DNA of 64,000 bases from Streptomyces sp. NBC_00576 (GCF_036345175.1 NZ_CP107780.1:4650001-4714000), one strand, 5' to 3'; counted from the stretch's first letter, positions 16,635 to 25,256 are shown. Notes: generated by a model from the sequence alone, not told the origin. A program made the numbers and translations.

Positions 16635-17090
16635 TCACCCGGTCACCTCCGTCGGTCCGCAGTCGGCCCACAGCATTTTGCCGCCCTTCGACGCCCCCAG
16701 CTCCCGCAGCACGGACACCCCCCACGAGTCGGCACACGCCCGTACGAGGTGCAGCCCGCGTCCGCCTTCGGCGTCGTCCGGGGGTACGGCGGCGAGGGCG
16801 CCCTCCTCGCGGAAGCCGGGCGGGACCCTGGGGTCCGTGTCCCACACCGCGACCCGGAGCCGGTCCGGTTCCGTGGCGAGGAGGCGGAGCATGTACGGGC
16901 CCCTGGTGTGGAGGTGGGCGTTGGTGAGCAGTTCGGAGGCGAGGAGTTCGGCCGTGGGGGTGAGGTGGGCGAGGTCGTGGGCGGCCAGGACGGTGCGCAG
17001 GGTGGCGCGGGCGATGCCCGGTGCGCGGGGATCGTGCGGGAGCTGGAGGGCGTAGCTCCAAAACGGGGATGACGGCGATACGGTGGCCAT
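16635..17090 (-). CDS. ATP-binding protein, anti-sigma/serine-kinase-like (HATPase_c_2)
   Basis: 151 aa GHKL ATPase domain only: the N box in ELLASELLTNAHLHTRGP (about residues 45-62), DTDPRVPPG, and the G box EGGRGLHLVRACADSWGV (about 105-122). Streptomyces carry dozens of such RsbW/SpoIIAB-like single-domain proteins. They are thought to phosphorylate or sequester partner proteins. It is divergent from the XRE regulator and DUF397 genes at 17330-18371, the standard whiJ-like arrangement (HTH regulator, DUF397 protein, ATP-binding protein). The roughly 240-bp divergent region between them holds GTTGCG-type short repeats near 17130-17160 but no assignable operator. Confidence 0.85.
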   Translation of the reverse strand: MATVSPSSPFWSYALQLPHDPRAPGIARATLRTVLAAHDLAHLTPTAELLASELLTNAHLHTRGPYMLRLLATEPDRLRVAVWDTDPRVPPGFREEGALAAVPPDDAEGGRGLHLVRACADSWGVSVLRELGASKGGKMLWADCGPTEVTG

Positions 17091-17329
17091 CGGAAGTCTC
17101 CGATCACGGAGGGGAGTTGGGTGGTGTCGGTACGTTGTGTTGCGTGATGCTGCGTTGCGTTGCCCAGTGACCGTGGTCGCTCCGTCGAGCGGGGTGCTTC
17201 TGGGCGGTGGGGCGCCTGAGACGAAGTTAGGGGATCGGCAAAGGTGCTTTGCTGGATTCCGAAGGATCTCGGCGCTTTATCCCTCATGTGGGTGACAAAC
17301 CCCTGCGGTGCGCGCGACAAGGAGACGCC

Positions 17330-18184
17330 ATGACGACAAGGCCCGCTTCGACGGCCCGACGTGTCCGGCTCGCGACGGAGCTGCGCAAACTCCGTGAGCG
17401 GGCGGGGATGACCGCGACGGAGGCAGCGCAATTGCTGGGCACCAGTTCTGGTCAACTCAGCAACGTGGAGTCCGCCCGGTTCGGCGTGAGCCCTGACCGC
17501 GTCCGCGCGATGGCCCACCTCTACTCCTGCGCGAACCAGCCCTACGTCGACGCCCTCGTCGCCATGGCCGGCGAGAAGACCCGCGGCTGGTGGTGGGAGG
17601 CGTACCGCGAGGTACTGCCCTCAGGGTTGCTCTCACTCGCCGAACTGGAGCACCACGCAACCGCCCTGCGCACCGCCTTCACCTCACACGTCCCCGGAAT
17701 GCTCCAGACCACCGAGCACGCCCGCGAGATCTTCCGTCACGTGATCCCGGCTCCCACTCCGCCCGAGGTCGAGCACCGGGTCTCGTACCGCATCAAGCGA
17801 CAGGACGTCGTGTACCGGGCCAACCCGAATCCGTACAGCACCGTCATCCATGAAGCCGCCCTGCACATGAGGGTCGGCGGCCGTGACGTGGCACGCGCGC
17901 AACTCCGGCATCTGCTCGACATGAGCGAACGGGACCACATCATCCTCCGGGTGCTGCCGTTCGACGTCGGCGCGTTCCCCGGGTCCGGGCAGTCCATCAA
18001 CTACCTGTGCGGACCCGTACCGCAACTGGACACCGTCCAACTCGACCAGTTCCACGGCCCCATGCTGCTTGACGCCGAGGCCCACCTGGAGAAGTACCGA
18101 CAGCTCCTGGACACCGTCGAGGCCGCCGCCCTCGCCCCGGAGAAGTCCCGAGACCTGATCCTTGCCATCGCCCAGAACCTGTAG
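17330..18184 (+). CDS. XRE-family transcriptional regulator with DUF5753 domain (whiJ-like)
   Basis: 284 aa. ATG at 17330 with AAGGAG six bases upstream. The N-terminal helix-turn-helix spans about residues 15-70 (LRKLRERAGMTATEAAQLLGTSSGQLSNVESARFGVSPDRVRAM). The C-terminal DUF5753 domain follows: YVDALVAMA, then MLQTTEHAREIF, and LDTVQLDQFHGPMLLDAEAHLEKYRQLLDTVEAAAL. Proteins of this build control development and antibiotic genes in Streptomyces, and a small DUF397 partner is thought to tune them. That partner follows after 10 bp, so the two form an operon. Confidence 0.9.
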   Translation: MTTRPASTARRVRLATELRKLRERAGMTATEAAQLLGTSSGQLSNVESARFGVSPDRVRAMAHLYSCANQPYVDALVAMAGEKTRGWWWEAYREVLPSGLLSLAELEHHATALRTAFTSHVPGMLQTTEHAREIFRHVIPAPTPPEVEHRVSYRIKRQDVVYRANPNPYSTVIHEAALHMRVGGRDVARAQLRHLLDMSERDHIILRVLPFDVGAFPGSGQSINYLCGPVPQLDTVQLDQFHGPMLLDAEAHLEKYRQLLDTVEAAALAPEKSRDLILAIAQNL

Positions 18185-18194
18185 AGGAGTCCTC

Positions 18195-18371
18195 ATGTCC
18201 CAGCACGCCTGGAAGAAGTCGTCCCACTGCCAGGAAGGCGAAGCCTGCGTCCACATATCCGTCACCGCCGAAACGATCCTGCTCGCCGATTCGGCAACAC
18301 CGGACCCCTCTTCCGTCGTCTCGACCGGTCGCGACGCCTTCGCCGCCCTCATCCACATGCTCAAGCGTTGA
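18195..18371 (+). CDS. DUF397 protein
   Basis: 58 aa with the family core WKKSSHCQEGEACVHISVTAETILLADS and a C-terminal helix DAFAALIHMLKR. ATG at 18195, GAGGAGT ribosome binding site. It lies 10 bp after the XRE regulator. DUF397 proteins nearly always accompany XRE/DUF5753 regulators and are thought to act as their small modulators. The sequence is shorter than many because the Asp/Ser-rich N-terminus is reduced. Confidence 0.9.
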   Translation: MSQHAWKKSSHCQEGEACVHISVTAETILLADSATPDPSSVVSTGRDAFAALIHMLKR

Positions 18372-18397
18372 ACGAAGAACGAACGCCCGCCCCCTCC

Positions 18398-19132
18398 TCA
18401 GGGCGCCCGCCGCTGCCGGCGCCGCACCGCGTCCCGTAGCGCCGTGCGCACGGGCTCGGTCGGAGCCGGGCCGCCGGTGGTCACGGCGACGAGGGCTTCG
18501 GCGACGTCGCGGAGCTTGGTGTTCGCGTGCTGGGAGGCGTCGCGCAGGGCGTCCCAGGCCTGGTCGGCTGTGCAGGCTTCGACGGCCATGAGGATCCCGC
18601 GTGCCTGGTCGATGACCGGGCGGGAGTCGATGGCCTGTTGTAACTGGTGCACCTCCTCCCGGAGTCTCTCCACCTGTTCCGCGCGTTCCGCGGCCACCGC
18701 GCACAGGCCCTGGTCGGAGCGCAGAGAGGCGACCAACTGGCGGGTGTCCGGAGGCGGGGACGAGGAGAAAGGGTCGGCGGGGTCGGATCCGGCCGCGGGG
18801 ACCGGCAGGCCGATGATCTCCAGGACGCGGCGGGGCTGGCCGTTCCAGTTGACGGTCCGTAGAGGGATGTCGGCGAGGCTGCTGTAGTCCTCCAGCCGTT
18901 CGAGCAACTGGAGCCCGGCGGTGTCCATGAAGGTGACTTCCGCCATGTCCAGGACCAATCCGTCCGTGTCACAGGGGAGTTTGCCCAGGGCCGGATCGAG
19001 CAGCGTTGTGCAGCCGTGAACGATCGCCCCGCTTGGCGCCAGTACCGCGGTGGTGTCCAGCATTTCGGTACGGATGATCAATGGCCCATGGGCGACCGAC
19101 GCGAACGGTGAACGAGGATCGGCTGCAGACAT
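18398..19132 (-). CDS. STAS-ANTAR domain protein
   Basis: 244 aa. ATG at 19132 with GAGGTGA upstream. The N-terminal STAS domain (about residues 20-115: TAVLAPSGAIVHG ... LVLDMAEVTFMDTAGLQLLERLEDY) has a phosphorylatable-type position replaced as MDTAG rather than the classical DSxG. A short coiled coil (LCAVAAERAEQVERLREEVHQLQQAI) leads to a C-terminal ANTAR three-helix RNA-binding domain (about 165-225: RPVIDQARGILMAVEACTADQAWDALRDAS). ANTAR domains bind paired hairpins in nascent RNA and block termination; the STAS part suggests input from a stress-signalling partner. Divergent from the STAS/MEDS genes at 19425-20770, which form a plausible partner set. Confidence 0.88.
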   Translation of the reverse strand: MSAADPRSPFASVAHGPLIIRTEMLDTTAVLAPSGAIVHGCTTLLDPALGKLPCDTDGLVLDMAEVTFMDTAGLQLLERLEDYSSLADIPLRTVNWNGQPRRVLEIIGLPVPAAGSDPADPFSSSPPPDTRQLVASLRSDQGLCAVAAERAEQVERLREEVHQLQQAIDSRPVIDQARGILMAVEACTADQAWDALRDASQHANTKLRDVAEALVAVTTGGPAPTEPVRTALRDAVRRRQRRAP

Positions 19133-19424
19133 GTACTCACCTCGGGTCTGGGGTCCTGATGCGCCGTCGGGGTCCACGCCACACGGCGCGGCTCTGCCGT
19201 AGCCCGCGGCTGTTGTGTTGTCGCGCCTTCCCCCTCCGGGACGGCATATTCAGGATCCTGCGTGCAGATGTGACACCGTTCCGGCGCGTCGCGGGCCGGG
19301 GCGCGGCTGTGCATATATGGGCTCCCGCGGGGCAGGCGGGAGTGGCGGCGGTGTACTGAAGGTGCCTATGAACAGCTTTCCTCTTTGACTGCGCGGCGTG
19401 GGGACAGCGAGGTGCAACCGGCAG

Positions 19425-19829
19425 ATGGACGTGGAGGGCGTGGACAGTTTGCGACGACGGGCGAATGCCTCGGCATCAGCGCCGGCGCCGGGGTCAGGGC
19501 CGGCACCGGTCGCGTCGGGGAGCGCGTTGCTGCTGCATCCGCTGCTCGACGGAGCGGGGTGGCGGGCGGTCGGCGAGATCACTGCGGCCACGTGTCCGGC
19601 CTGGGAGTGGACGCTGCGGCAACTGCCCCTTCGTAAGGAGATCGTGTGCCATCTGGAGATGTCCGCCGTGACCTTTGTCGATGTCGCCGGCGCCTCGGCC
19701 CTGGCGGTGGCCGCTCAGGACCTTCCGGCCGGGCGGCGCATCGTGGTCGAACGGCCGCCTGCCACCCTTCCACGGCTGCTTGAAATTTTCTGGCCCGACT
19801 TGTCCGTGATCGAGGTGGTGGCCCGGTGA
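19425..19829 (+). CDS. STAS-domain protein (anti-anti-sigma-like)
   Basis: 134 aa from ATG at 19425 (GTG at 19398 is an alternative). A low-complexity Ala/Pro leader is followed by the STAS fold: LLLHPLLDGAGWRAVGEITAATCPAWEWTLRQL, then IVCHLEMSAVTFVDVAGASALAVAAQDL. The central loop is VDVAGAS, with an alanine/glycine in place of the usual phospho-Ser position, so regulation by phosphorylation is doubtful. The last codons overlap the next gene by 4 bp (GTGA), showing translational coupling to the MEDS/ATPase protein. Confidence 0.82.
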   Translation: MDVEGVDSLRRRANASASAPAPGSGPAPVASGSALLLHPLLDGAGWRAVGEITAATCPAWEWTLRQLPLRKEIVCHLEMSAVTFVDVAGASALAVAAQDLPAGRRIVVERPPATLPRLLEIFWPDLSVIEVVAR

Positions 19830-20770
19830 CTGCCACGAAGACCGCTGAGGCGACTGCTGAGACGTTTGTGCATCCCGCCCTGTTCTACCGGGGCCAGGAG
19901 GAGTACCTGGACGGCACGTTGCCCTTCATCCGCGAGGGACTGAAGGTCGGCCATCCGGTGGCGGTCGCCGTGCCCGGCCCGAACCTGACCCTGCTCAAGG
20001 ACAGCCTGGGCGCCGATGCCACGTCGGTGTACTTCCTCGACATGACCGAGGCGGGCCGCAACCCGGGCCGGATCATCCCGAGGGTGCTGCGCGCCTTCGC
20101 CGACGCCCACCCTCAGACACATGTGCGGATCATCGGGGAGCCGATCTGGCCCGGCCGCAGCAACGTGGAGTACCCGGCGTGCGTCCAGCACGAGGCGCTG
20201 ATCAACCCGGCGTTCGAGGGCCGGGACGTGACCATCCTGTGCCCGTACGACGCCGAGCGCCTCGCGGAGGAGGTGCTCACCGACGCGTACGCCACCCACC
20301 CGGTGATCGTCTCCGGCGGCAGCGAGCGGCCCAGCCCGTCGTACGCGCCCGGGCAGGTCGTCGCCCAGTACAACCAGCCGCTCTCGGCGGCCCCTGCGGC
20401 GGCCGAGCCCCAGCACTTCGGCATCGACGAGCTGCCGTACGTCAGGCACTTCGCCATCGCGCGGGCCGCGGAGCTGGGCCTGTCCGGCGTACGCCTGGAC
20501 GATCTCGCGCTGGCGGTGGCCGAGCTGACCACCAACAGCGTGGTGCACGGCGGTGGTTCGGGGAGCCTGCGGATCTGGGCCGAGGACTCGCAGTTGGTGT
20601 GCGAGGTCCGAGACCGCGGGCAACTGAACGACCCGCTCGCCGGCCGCCGCCCCGCCACCCGGGACCAGCGAGGCGGACGGGGCCTGCTGCTGGTGCACAC
20701 CGTCGCGGACCTGGTCCGGGTCCACACGGGCCCGGAGGGTACGGCCATCCGGTTCTACCTCGGCTGCTGA
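19826..20770 (+). CDS. MEDS-domain sensor with GHKL ATPase (anti-sigma-like kinase)
   Basis: 314 aa. The N-terminal MEDS domain (methanogen/methylotroph sensory domain, about residues 15-180) begins HPALFYRGQEEYLDGTLPFIREGLKVGHPVAVAVPGPN. It contains the conserved RIIGEPIWPG and CPYDAERL blocks. The C-terminal RsbW-like ATPase (about 195-314) has the N box LALAVAELTTNSVVHGG and G box RGGRGLLLVHTVADLV. GTG start inside the STAS gene stop. Such proteins are thought to bind a small hydrocarbon-type ligand or cofactor and pass the signal to STAS partners by serine phosphorylation. A strong terminator follows. Confidence 0.88.
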   Translation: MTATKTAEATAETFVHPALFYRGQEEYLDGTLPFIREGLKVGHPVAVAVPGPNLTLLKDSLGADATSVYFLDMTEAGRNPGRIIPRVLRAFADAHPQTHVRIIGEPIWPGRSNVEYPACVQHEALINPAFEGRDVTILCPYDAERLAEEVLTDAYATHPVIVSGGSERPSPSYAPGQVVAQYNQPLSAAPAAAEPQHFGIDELPYVRHFAIARAAELGLSGVRLDDLALAVAELTTNSVVHGGGSGSLRIWAEDSQLVCEVRDRGQLNDPLAGRRPATRDQRGGRGLLLVHTVADLVRVHTGPEGTAIRFYLGC

Positions 20771-20885
20771 GCGACCGCTCGACGCCGCGTCCCGGGCGGC
20801 CGTCGGTTGCTCGGCGGGGCGCGGCGACCGAGCTGCCCGCCGGTTTCAACCGGCTGCGCCGTCACACGGGACGCCATCCACGAAA

Positions 20886-20922
20886 GATGGGCCCGCCCGG
20901 CGTGATGCCGACCGGGCCCATC
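20886..20922. terminator. Bidirectional terminator between convergent genes
   Basis: Perfect 10-bp stem GATGGGCCCG (20886-20895) with CGGGCCCATC (20913-20922). The 17-base interior can itself fold (CGGC/GCCG). It separates the convergent genes ending at 20770 (+) and 20995 (-). Confidence 0.7.
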
Positions 20923-20994
20923 CCAGGCAGACGCGGAACCGCGTAGCTGCGAAGTGGTCGCAGCGCCGGGGTTCAGGTGGTGCGTGTGTCAGTC

Positions 20995-21405
20995 CTACAG
21001 CTCCACGCAGCTGTTGCCGTCTCCGACGTGGCAAATGTACAGCCGGACATCGGCCACATTGGTGCCATTGCCCGAGGCCGCGATCTTGTGGAACTTGTTG
21101 TCGTTGGCCCAGGAGGAACCGTTCCACTTCGAGTACTTCGTGTAGAGGCTTTCGCTCACATTGTCGGTCGAACAGTGGTCAACGACCGACATGTCCCAGT
21201 CGGTCTTGAATGCCTGCTTGCCGTTGTACATGGTGGTCTCGTACCAGTGGTAGGTGCCGGAGGCAGTACCGCAGCCGTTTTCGGTACGGCCCGAGAAAGT
21301 ACCGCCCGAGGCGTGGGCGGAACCGGCGAACGCGGCCAGCAGGCCGACAGCAGTGACGGCGGTGGCCAGTATCCGCCGCGTGCCCTTGAAAGTGTCATTT
21401 CGCAT
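20995..21405 (-). CDS. Small secreted protein of unknown family
   Basis: 136 aa from ATG at 21405 (MRNDTFKGTRRILATAVTAVGLLAAFAGSAHASGG), a classical Sec signal peptide cut after AHA-S near residue 32. The mature part of about 105 residues has four cysteines (NGCGT, DHCST, YICHV, NSCVEL) that could form two disulfides. It also has Trp/Tyr-rich strands: TYHWYETTMYNGKQAFKTDW and SLYTKYSKWNGSSWAND. No enzyme motif is visible. The pattern suggests a compact extracellular beta-protein or inhibitor. The ribosome binding site is weak (AAAGGG). Confidence 0.6.
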   Translation of the reverse strand: MRNDTFKGTRRILATAVTAVGLLAAFAGSAHASGGTFSGRTENGCGTASGTYHWYETTMYNGKQAFKTDWDMSVVDHCSTDNVSESLYTKYSKWNGSSWANDNKFHKIAASGNGTNVADVRLYICHVGDGNSCVEL

Positions 21406-21500
21406 GGTGGGGACCCTTTTCTTCAGTAGGTGTTTTGGGGGCTGGGCGAGTTTGCGGGCTTGCCGGGTTGCGGTGCACATCCCGGGGTTGATGCCGCCCA

Positions 21501-21656
21501 CTACGCGGCCGGGATCGAGAACACGCTCTTCGATTGACTGGCCGTGGATGGATTCGCGCCAGCTTCAGGAGGCCGATTCGGCCAGCTGCTCCGCACTTCG
21601 TACAGCGAGCTGTCCGGGTTCTGACGTCGCGAGGCGGTGCACTTTCGTGCGTTCAT
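21501..21656 (-). CDS. Possible small peptide gene (51 aa)
   Basis: The ATG at 21656 is preceded by an unusually strong ribosome binding site (GGGGAGGAGG). The frame begins MNARKCTASRRQNPDSSLYE and ends KSVFSIPAA; it has one Cys and is Ser/Arg/Pro-rich, with no signal peptide or membrane helix. It lies about 95 bp upstream of, and in the same direction as, the secreted-protein gene at 20995-21405. An overlapping frame is also open, so coding is supported mainly by the ribosome binding site. No homologue recognised and no peptide-modifying enzymes nearby. Confidence 0.38.
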   Translation of the reverse strand: MNARKCTASRRQNPDSSLYEVRSSWPNRPPEAGANPSTASQSKSVFSIPAA

Positions 21657-21963
21657 GCTTCGACCTCCTCCCCGTGAGGACGATGCGGGTGGACCGCGCC
21701 GTCTGCTTGCTCGACAGAGACTGCTGGTCAATCCGGATCTGGGCCAGTGAGGCCGGCCCCGTTGGGACACCGTGGGACGTCACAAGCGTTGACCTGCTGG
21801 GATGTCCGGCGTGATGCGGTATCGCTGGGACGCCCGCCCTCGCGGGACATGGCTGAGGACATGGGTGTGGAGCGTCGGCCTGGCCCTGGAGCCCGCGCGA
21901 GGTGTACTAACAGGGCAAGGGGCGAGAGCCCTGGGGGGTTTCTGATGCGTATTGGGGTGGGGC

Positions 21964-22911
21964 GTGTCACGTTGGAAGGAACTGCCGGATTCTCTGGACC
22001 AGAGAGTCCGGCAACTCGTGGTGCAGTTGCGGAGGTTGAAGGACCGCAGCGGGCTGAGCCTGGACGTCCTCGCGGGCAAGACCGGATACAGCCGCTCGTC
22101 GTGGGATCGCTACCTCAACGGGAAGGCACTGCCGCCGCGCCACGCGGTGGAGGAGCTGGCGCGGGTCGCAGAGGCGGATCCGGTCCGGTTGCTGGTGCTG
22201 CACGAGGTGGCCGAGGAAGCGTGGCCGCAGCGGATCGCGTCGTCCTCGTCGGCCGGTGCGGAGGACGGCGGCGAGCAGGGAGCACGGGGTGAGGCGGCTG
22301 CCGAGCCTTCCGGTGCGGACGCAGGTTCTACGGCATCGGCGGAGGGGCCCGGCGCCTCGGATGAGGGGCCCGCGGTGCCGGGGGCTGGGCAGCCGCCAGG
22401 GGTGCGCCGGCCCGTCGCCCTCGCTGCCGTGGTGGCCGCCGCGCTCGTGGGGATGTGCGCCGGAATGCTGATCGGCGCGCCCTGGGGCGATGACGAGAGC
22501 GGGGGCGACAAGGTACAGACGGCGCTGGACGGCCCACAGCCGAGCAGCAGTACCACCACCAGTACCGGTGCCAATGCCGGCACCAACAGCAACAACACCT
22601 CTACCTCGGGGCTGGGCTGGTACGTCTTCAAGCCGGGCAAGTCGTACTCCTGCAAGGTCCGCCGTTCCGGCGCGGCAGGCGGGGGACTGTTCGCCGACTA
22701 CAGCGAGACGCGCACCGCCGTCCTTGCCGGACCGGGCTGGGACGTGGTGGAGGCCCAGTGCCTGCTGCGCTACCTCCGGTTGGAGCCGGGCACCGTCGAC
22801 GGGGTCTACGGGCAGCAGACCATCGCGGCCGTGATGCGTCTGCAGAAGAAGGCCGGGCTGCCGGCGGACGGCGTCGTGGGTCCGCACACCTGGCAGGCGC
22901 TGCGCGGATGA
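21964..22911 (+). CDS. Membrane-anchored HTH protein with extracytoplasmic peptidoglycan-binding domain
   Basis: About 315 aa from GTG at 21964 (TTG at 21952 is an alternative). Order: XRE-type HTH (about residues 10-75; LRRLKDRSGLSLDVLAGKTGYSRSSWDRYLNGKALPP), Ala/Gly/Glu-rich linker, one transmembrane helix (RPVALAAVVAAALVGMCAGM, about 140-160), Ser/Thr/Asn-rich outside linker, then a PG_binding_1 domain at the C-terminus (LLRYLRLEPGTVDGVYGQQTIAAVMRLQKKAGLPADG). This places a DNA-binding head inside and a wall-binding tail outside, as in a one-component wall sensor. Its stop overlaps the next gene's ATG (ATGA). Confidence 0.82.
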   Translation: MSRWKELPDSLDQRVRQLVVQLRRLKDRSGLSLDVLAGKTGYSRSSWDRYLNGKALPPRHAVEELARVAEADPVRLLVLHEVAEEAWPQRIASSSSAGAEDGGEQGARGEAAAEPSGADAGSTASAEGPGASDEGPAVPGAGQPPGVRRPVALAAVVAAALVGMCAGMLIGAPWGDDESGGDKVQTALDGPQPSSSTTTSTGANAGTNSNNTSTSGLGWYVFKPGKSYSCKVRRSGAAGGGLFADYSETRTAVLAGPGWDVVEAQCLLRYLRLEPGTVDGVYGQQTIAAVMRLQKKAGLPADGVVGPHTWQALRG

Positions 22912-23750
22912 CCGGCCCCGCACCGGAGTGCGTGGCACTGGCCGAGGGGCTCCGCGAGATGAGGGCGAGGACGGGCCTGAGCCTGGCGGCGCTGGCCGAG
23001 CGCACGCCGTACAGCAAGTCGTCCTGGGAGCGCTATCTCAACGGGAAGAAGCCGGTGCCCCGGCAGGCCGTCGAGGCGCTGTGCGCGATGGCGGGGGAGT
23101 CCGCCGGGCGGCTGCTCGCGCTGTGGGAACTGGCGGACGCCGAGTGGAGCGGGCGCGCCCGGCACACCCGCCCCTCTGCCGAGCCCCCGCCCATGTCCTC
23201 GCCCACGTCCGCGTCCGCCCTGGTCCCCGCAGGTGCCGTGGGCGCCACGGGCGACCACCGGAGGGTTCGGCGCCAGGGGCTGTTCATCGCCGGTGTGGGT
23301 GTGGCCGCAGTGGCGATGATGGCGGCGCTGTCTCTGCGCGGCCACAGCGCCGCCGGAAGCCCGGCGAGCCTGGCGTCCCCCACGCTGGATCCCGCCCCCG
23401 GATGCCGGGGGAAGGCGTGCGACGGGAAGGACCCCAGCCCGATGGCCTGCGGGATACCCGAACGGGTGGACTCGCTCGGTCCGCCGCACCACACCAGCAC
23501 CGGTACGGGGGTGGATCTCCGGTACAGCGAGGTGTGCGCCGCCGCCTGGGGCCGGATCTGGCATTCGAAGGTCGGGGACATGATCGAGGTCTCTGCCCCC
23601 GGCACCCTGCCGCGTCGGGTCGTCATCACGGACGCCGCGGATACGAGCGACTACCGATTCACGCCGATGATCGGCGGCCCGGACCGGACCGGCCTACAGC
23701 TGTGCTTCACACCGGCGGGCGGCACGGACCGGGAGTGCTTCGACTCCTGA
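22908..23750 (+). CDS. Membrane-anchored HTH protein with DUF2690 domain
   Basis: 280 aa. ATG overlaps the stop of the preceding gene by 4 bp, so the two are coupled. The N-terminal HTH (LREMRARTGLSLAALAERTPYSKSSWERYLNGKKPVPRQAVEAL) is a close paralogue of the one before it. Then come a Pro/Ser linker, one transmembrane helix (GLFIAGVGVAAVAMMAALSL, about residues 124-144) and an outside DUF2690 domain. That domain has CDGKDPSPMACG and VDLRYSEVCAAAWGRIW, with paired cysteines. The pair looks like a gene duplication with exchanged sensor domains. A strong terminator follows. Confidence 0.83.
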   Translation: MTGPAPECVALAEGLREMRARTGLSLAALAERTPYSKSSWERYLNGKKPVPRQAVEALCAMAGESAGRLLALWELADAEWSGRARHTRPSAEPPPMSSPTSASALVPAGAVGATGDHRRVRRQGLFIAGVGVAAVAMMAALSLRGHSAAGSPASLASPTLDPAPGCRGKACDGKDPSPMACGIPERVDSLGPPHHTSTGTGVDLRYSEVCAAAWGRIWHSKVGDMIEVSAPGTLPRRVVITDAADTSDYRFTPMIGGPDRTGLQLCFTPAGGTDRECFDS

Positions 23751-23769
23751 CGGTGCGTTTCTCCTACGC

Positions 23770-23804
23770 GCGCGAGCAGGGCCGGACCTCGGCCCTGCTC
23801 GCGC
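23770..23804. terminator. Strong bidirectional terminator
   Basis: Perfect 15-bp stem GCGCGAGCAGGGCCG (23770-23784) with CGGCCCTGCTCGCGC (23790-23804) and a 5-base loop. It is located exactly between the convergent genes ending at 23750 (+) and 23805 (-). Confidence 0.8.
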
Positions 23805-25256
23805 TCACCCCGCCCAGACGACCGCCTGCACCTCCCCGTACGCATGCAGCGCGTACGACCCCACATCGCGCCCCACCCCGCTCCGCTTGAACCCGCCGAA
23901 CGGCGCCTCCATGTTCCGTCCGACGGTGTTCACGCCCACCCCGCCCGCCCGTAGCCGCCGGGCGACCCGGAATGCGCGGGCCACATCGCCGGACCAGACG
24001 TAGTCGATGAGCCCGTACTCGCTGTCGTTGGCCAGCGCGACGCCCTCCTCCTCGTCGTCGAAGGGGATGACGGTCACCACCGGCCCGAAGATCTCCTCCC
24101 GGGCCACCCGCATGTCGTTCGTGCAGTCGGCCAGCAGGGTCGGGGCGACATAGAACCCCTGGTCGTACGGCGGCCGTTCGCCGCCCGCGACGACCACCGC
24201 GCCTTCCTTCCGCCCGAGTTCGACGTATGCCTCGACCCGGTTCCGGTGCGCCCCCGAGATCACCGGCCCGACCACCGTGCCCTCCGCGCGAGGATCACCC
24301 ACCTTCAAGTGACCGGCATACGCGGCGAGTTGCTCCACCAACTGCCCGTACACGCCCCGCTGCGCCAGCACCCGCGTCGGCGCCGTGCAGATCTGGCCGC
24401 TGTAGAACGAGAACGTCGTGCCGATGCCCGCGACCGCCGAGCGGATGTCCGCGTCGTCGAAGACGAGGGCCGCGCCCTTCCCGCCCAGCTCCATCAACTG
24501 GCGTTTCATGCCACGGCCGCACACCTCGGCGATCCGCTGTCCGACCGCCGTCGAGCCGGTGAAGCTGACCATGTCGACGTCCCCGGCGCCCACGACCGCC
24601 TCGCCTACCCCGACGCCCAGCCCGCTGACCACGTTGACGGTCCCCGGCGGCGCGCCCGCCGCCTCCAGCGCCTCCGCCATCCTGTACACCGACAGCGGGT
24701 CCTGCGGAGCGGGCTTCACGACCACCGTGTTGCCCATCGCCAGCGCGGGCGCGATCTTGCCGGCCGGGTTGGCCCACGGGTTGTTGTACGAGGTGATGCA
24801 GGCGACCACGCCGACCGGCTGGCGTATCGCCAGTGCGCCCATCACCGCGGCCTTCCCGAACGGGCCCCCCTCGTTGACCTGCGGCGGGATCGCCCACTCG
24901 GCCGGCTCCACCTTCGCGTACCGGCGGAAACGGGCCGCACCCACGCCCACCTGCATTCCGCGCGCCGTCCCCGTCGTGGCGCCGGTCTCCGCCTGGGCGA
25001 GCGCGGCGTACGGCACCAGGCGGCTCTGGATGATGTCCGCGGCGCGGGCCAGGACGGCGGCCCGTTCCTCCGGTGACGTGCGCGACCACGGTCCGAAGGC
25101 CTCGCGGGCCGCCGCGGCGGCGGCGTGCGCCTGATCCCGCGAGGCCTCCGGCGCCCACCCGACGACTTCCTCCGTCGCCGGGTCGATCACCTCGTAGTGC
25201 CCGTCGGCCGGTTCCACCCACGAACCGCCGACGAACAGCCGCTGTCCGTCGCTCAC
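23805..25256 (-). CDS. Aldehyde dehydrogenase (NAD(P)+-dependent)
   Basis: 483 aa, usual ALDH length. Shows the Rossmann turn SFTGSTAVGQRIAEV, the general-base Glu in MELGGKGAALVFDDADI, the catalytic Cys in YSGQICTAPTRVL (near residue 285) and EIFGPVVTVIPFDDEEE. It oxidises an aldehyde to the acid in the cytoplasm. The GTG start overlaps the stop of the upstream amidohydrolase gene by 4 bp (GTGA), so the two are co-translated. The pairing suggests the aldehyde derives from the product of that hydrolase or from the neighbouring LLM/SDR pathway. Substrate not fixed by sequence. Confidence 0.93.
   Translation of the reverse strand: MSDGQRLFVGGSWVEPADGHYEVIDPATEEVVGWAPEASRDQAHAAAAAAREAFGPWSRTSPEERAAVLARAADIIQSRLVPYAALAQAETGATTGTARGMQVGVGAARFRRYAKVEPAEWAIPPQVNEGGPFGKAAVMGALAIRQPVGVVACITSYNNPWANPAGKIAPALAMGNTVVVKPAPQDPLSVYRMAEALEAAGAPPGTVNVVSGLGVGVGEAVVGAGDVDMVSFTGSTAVGQRIAEVCGRGMKRQLMELGGKGAALVFDDADIRSAVAGIGTTFSFYSGQICTAPTRVLAQRGVYGQLVEQLAAYAGHLKVGDPRAEGTVVGPVISGAHRNRVEAYVELGRKEGAVVVAGGERPPYDQGFYVAPTLLADCTNDMRVAREEIFGPVVTVIPFDDEEEGVALANDSEYGLIDYVWSGDVARAFRVARRLRAGGVGVNTVGRNMEAPFGGFKRSGVGRDVGSYALHAYGEVQAVVWAG

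Noticed and set aside
19425..20770. Considered as a classical phosphorylation-controlled RsbV/RsbW pair
   Set aside because: The STAS protein lacks the usual phospho-serine context (VDVAGAS), so only a looser partner-switch relation is proposed.
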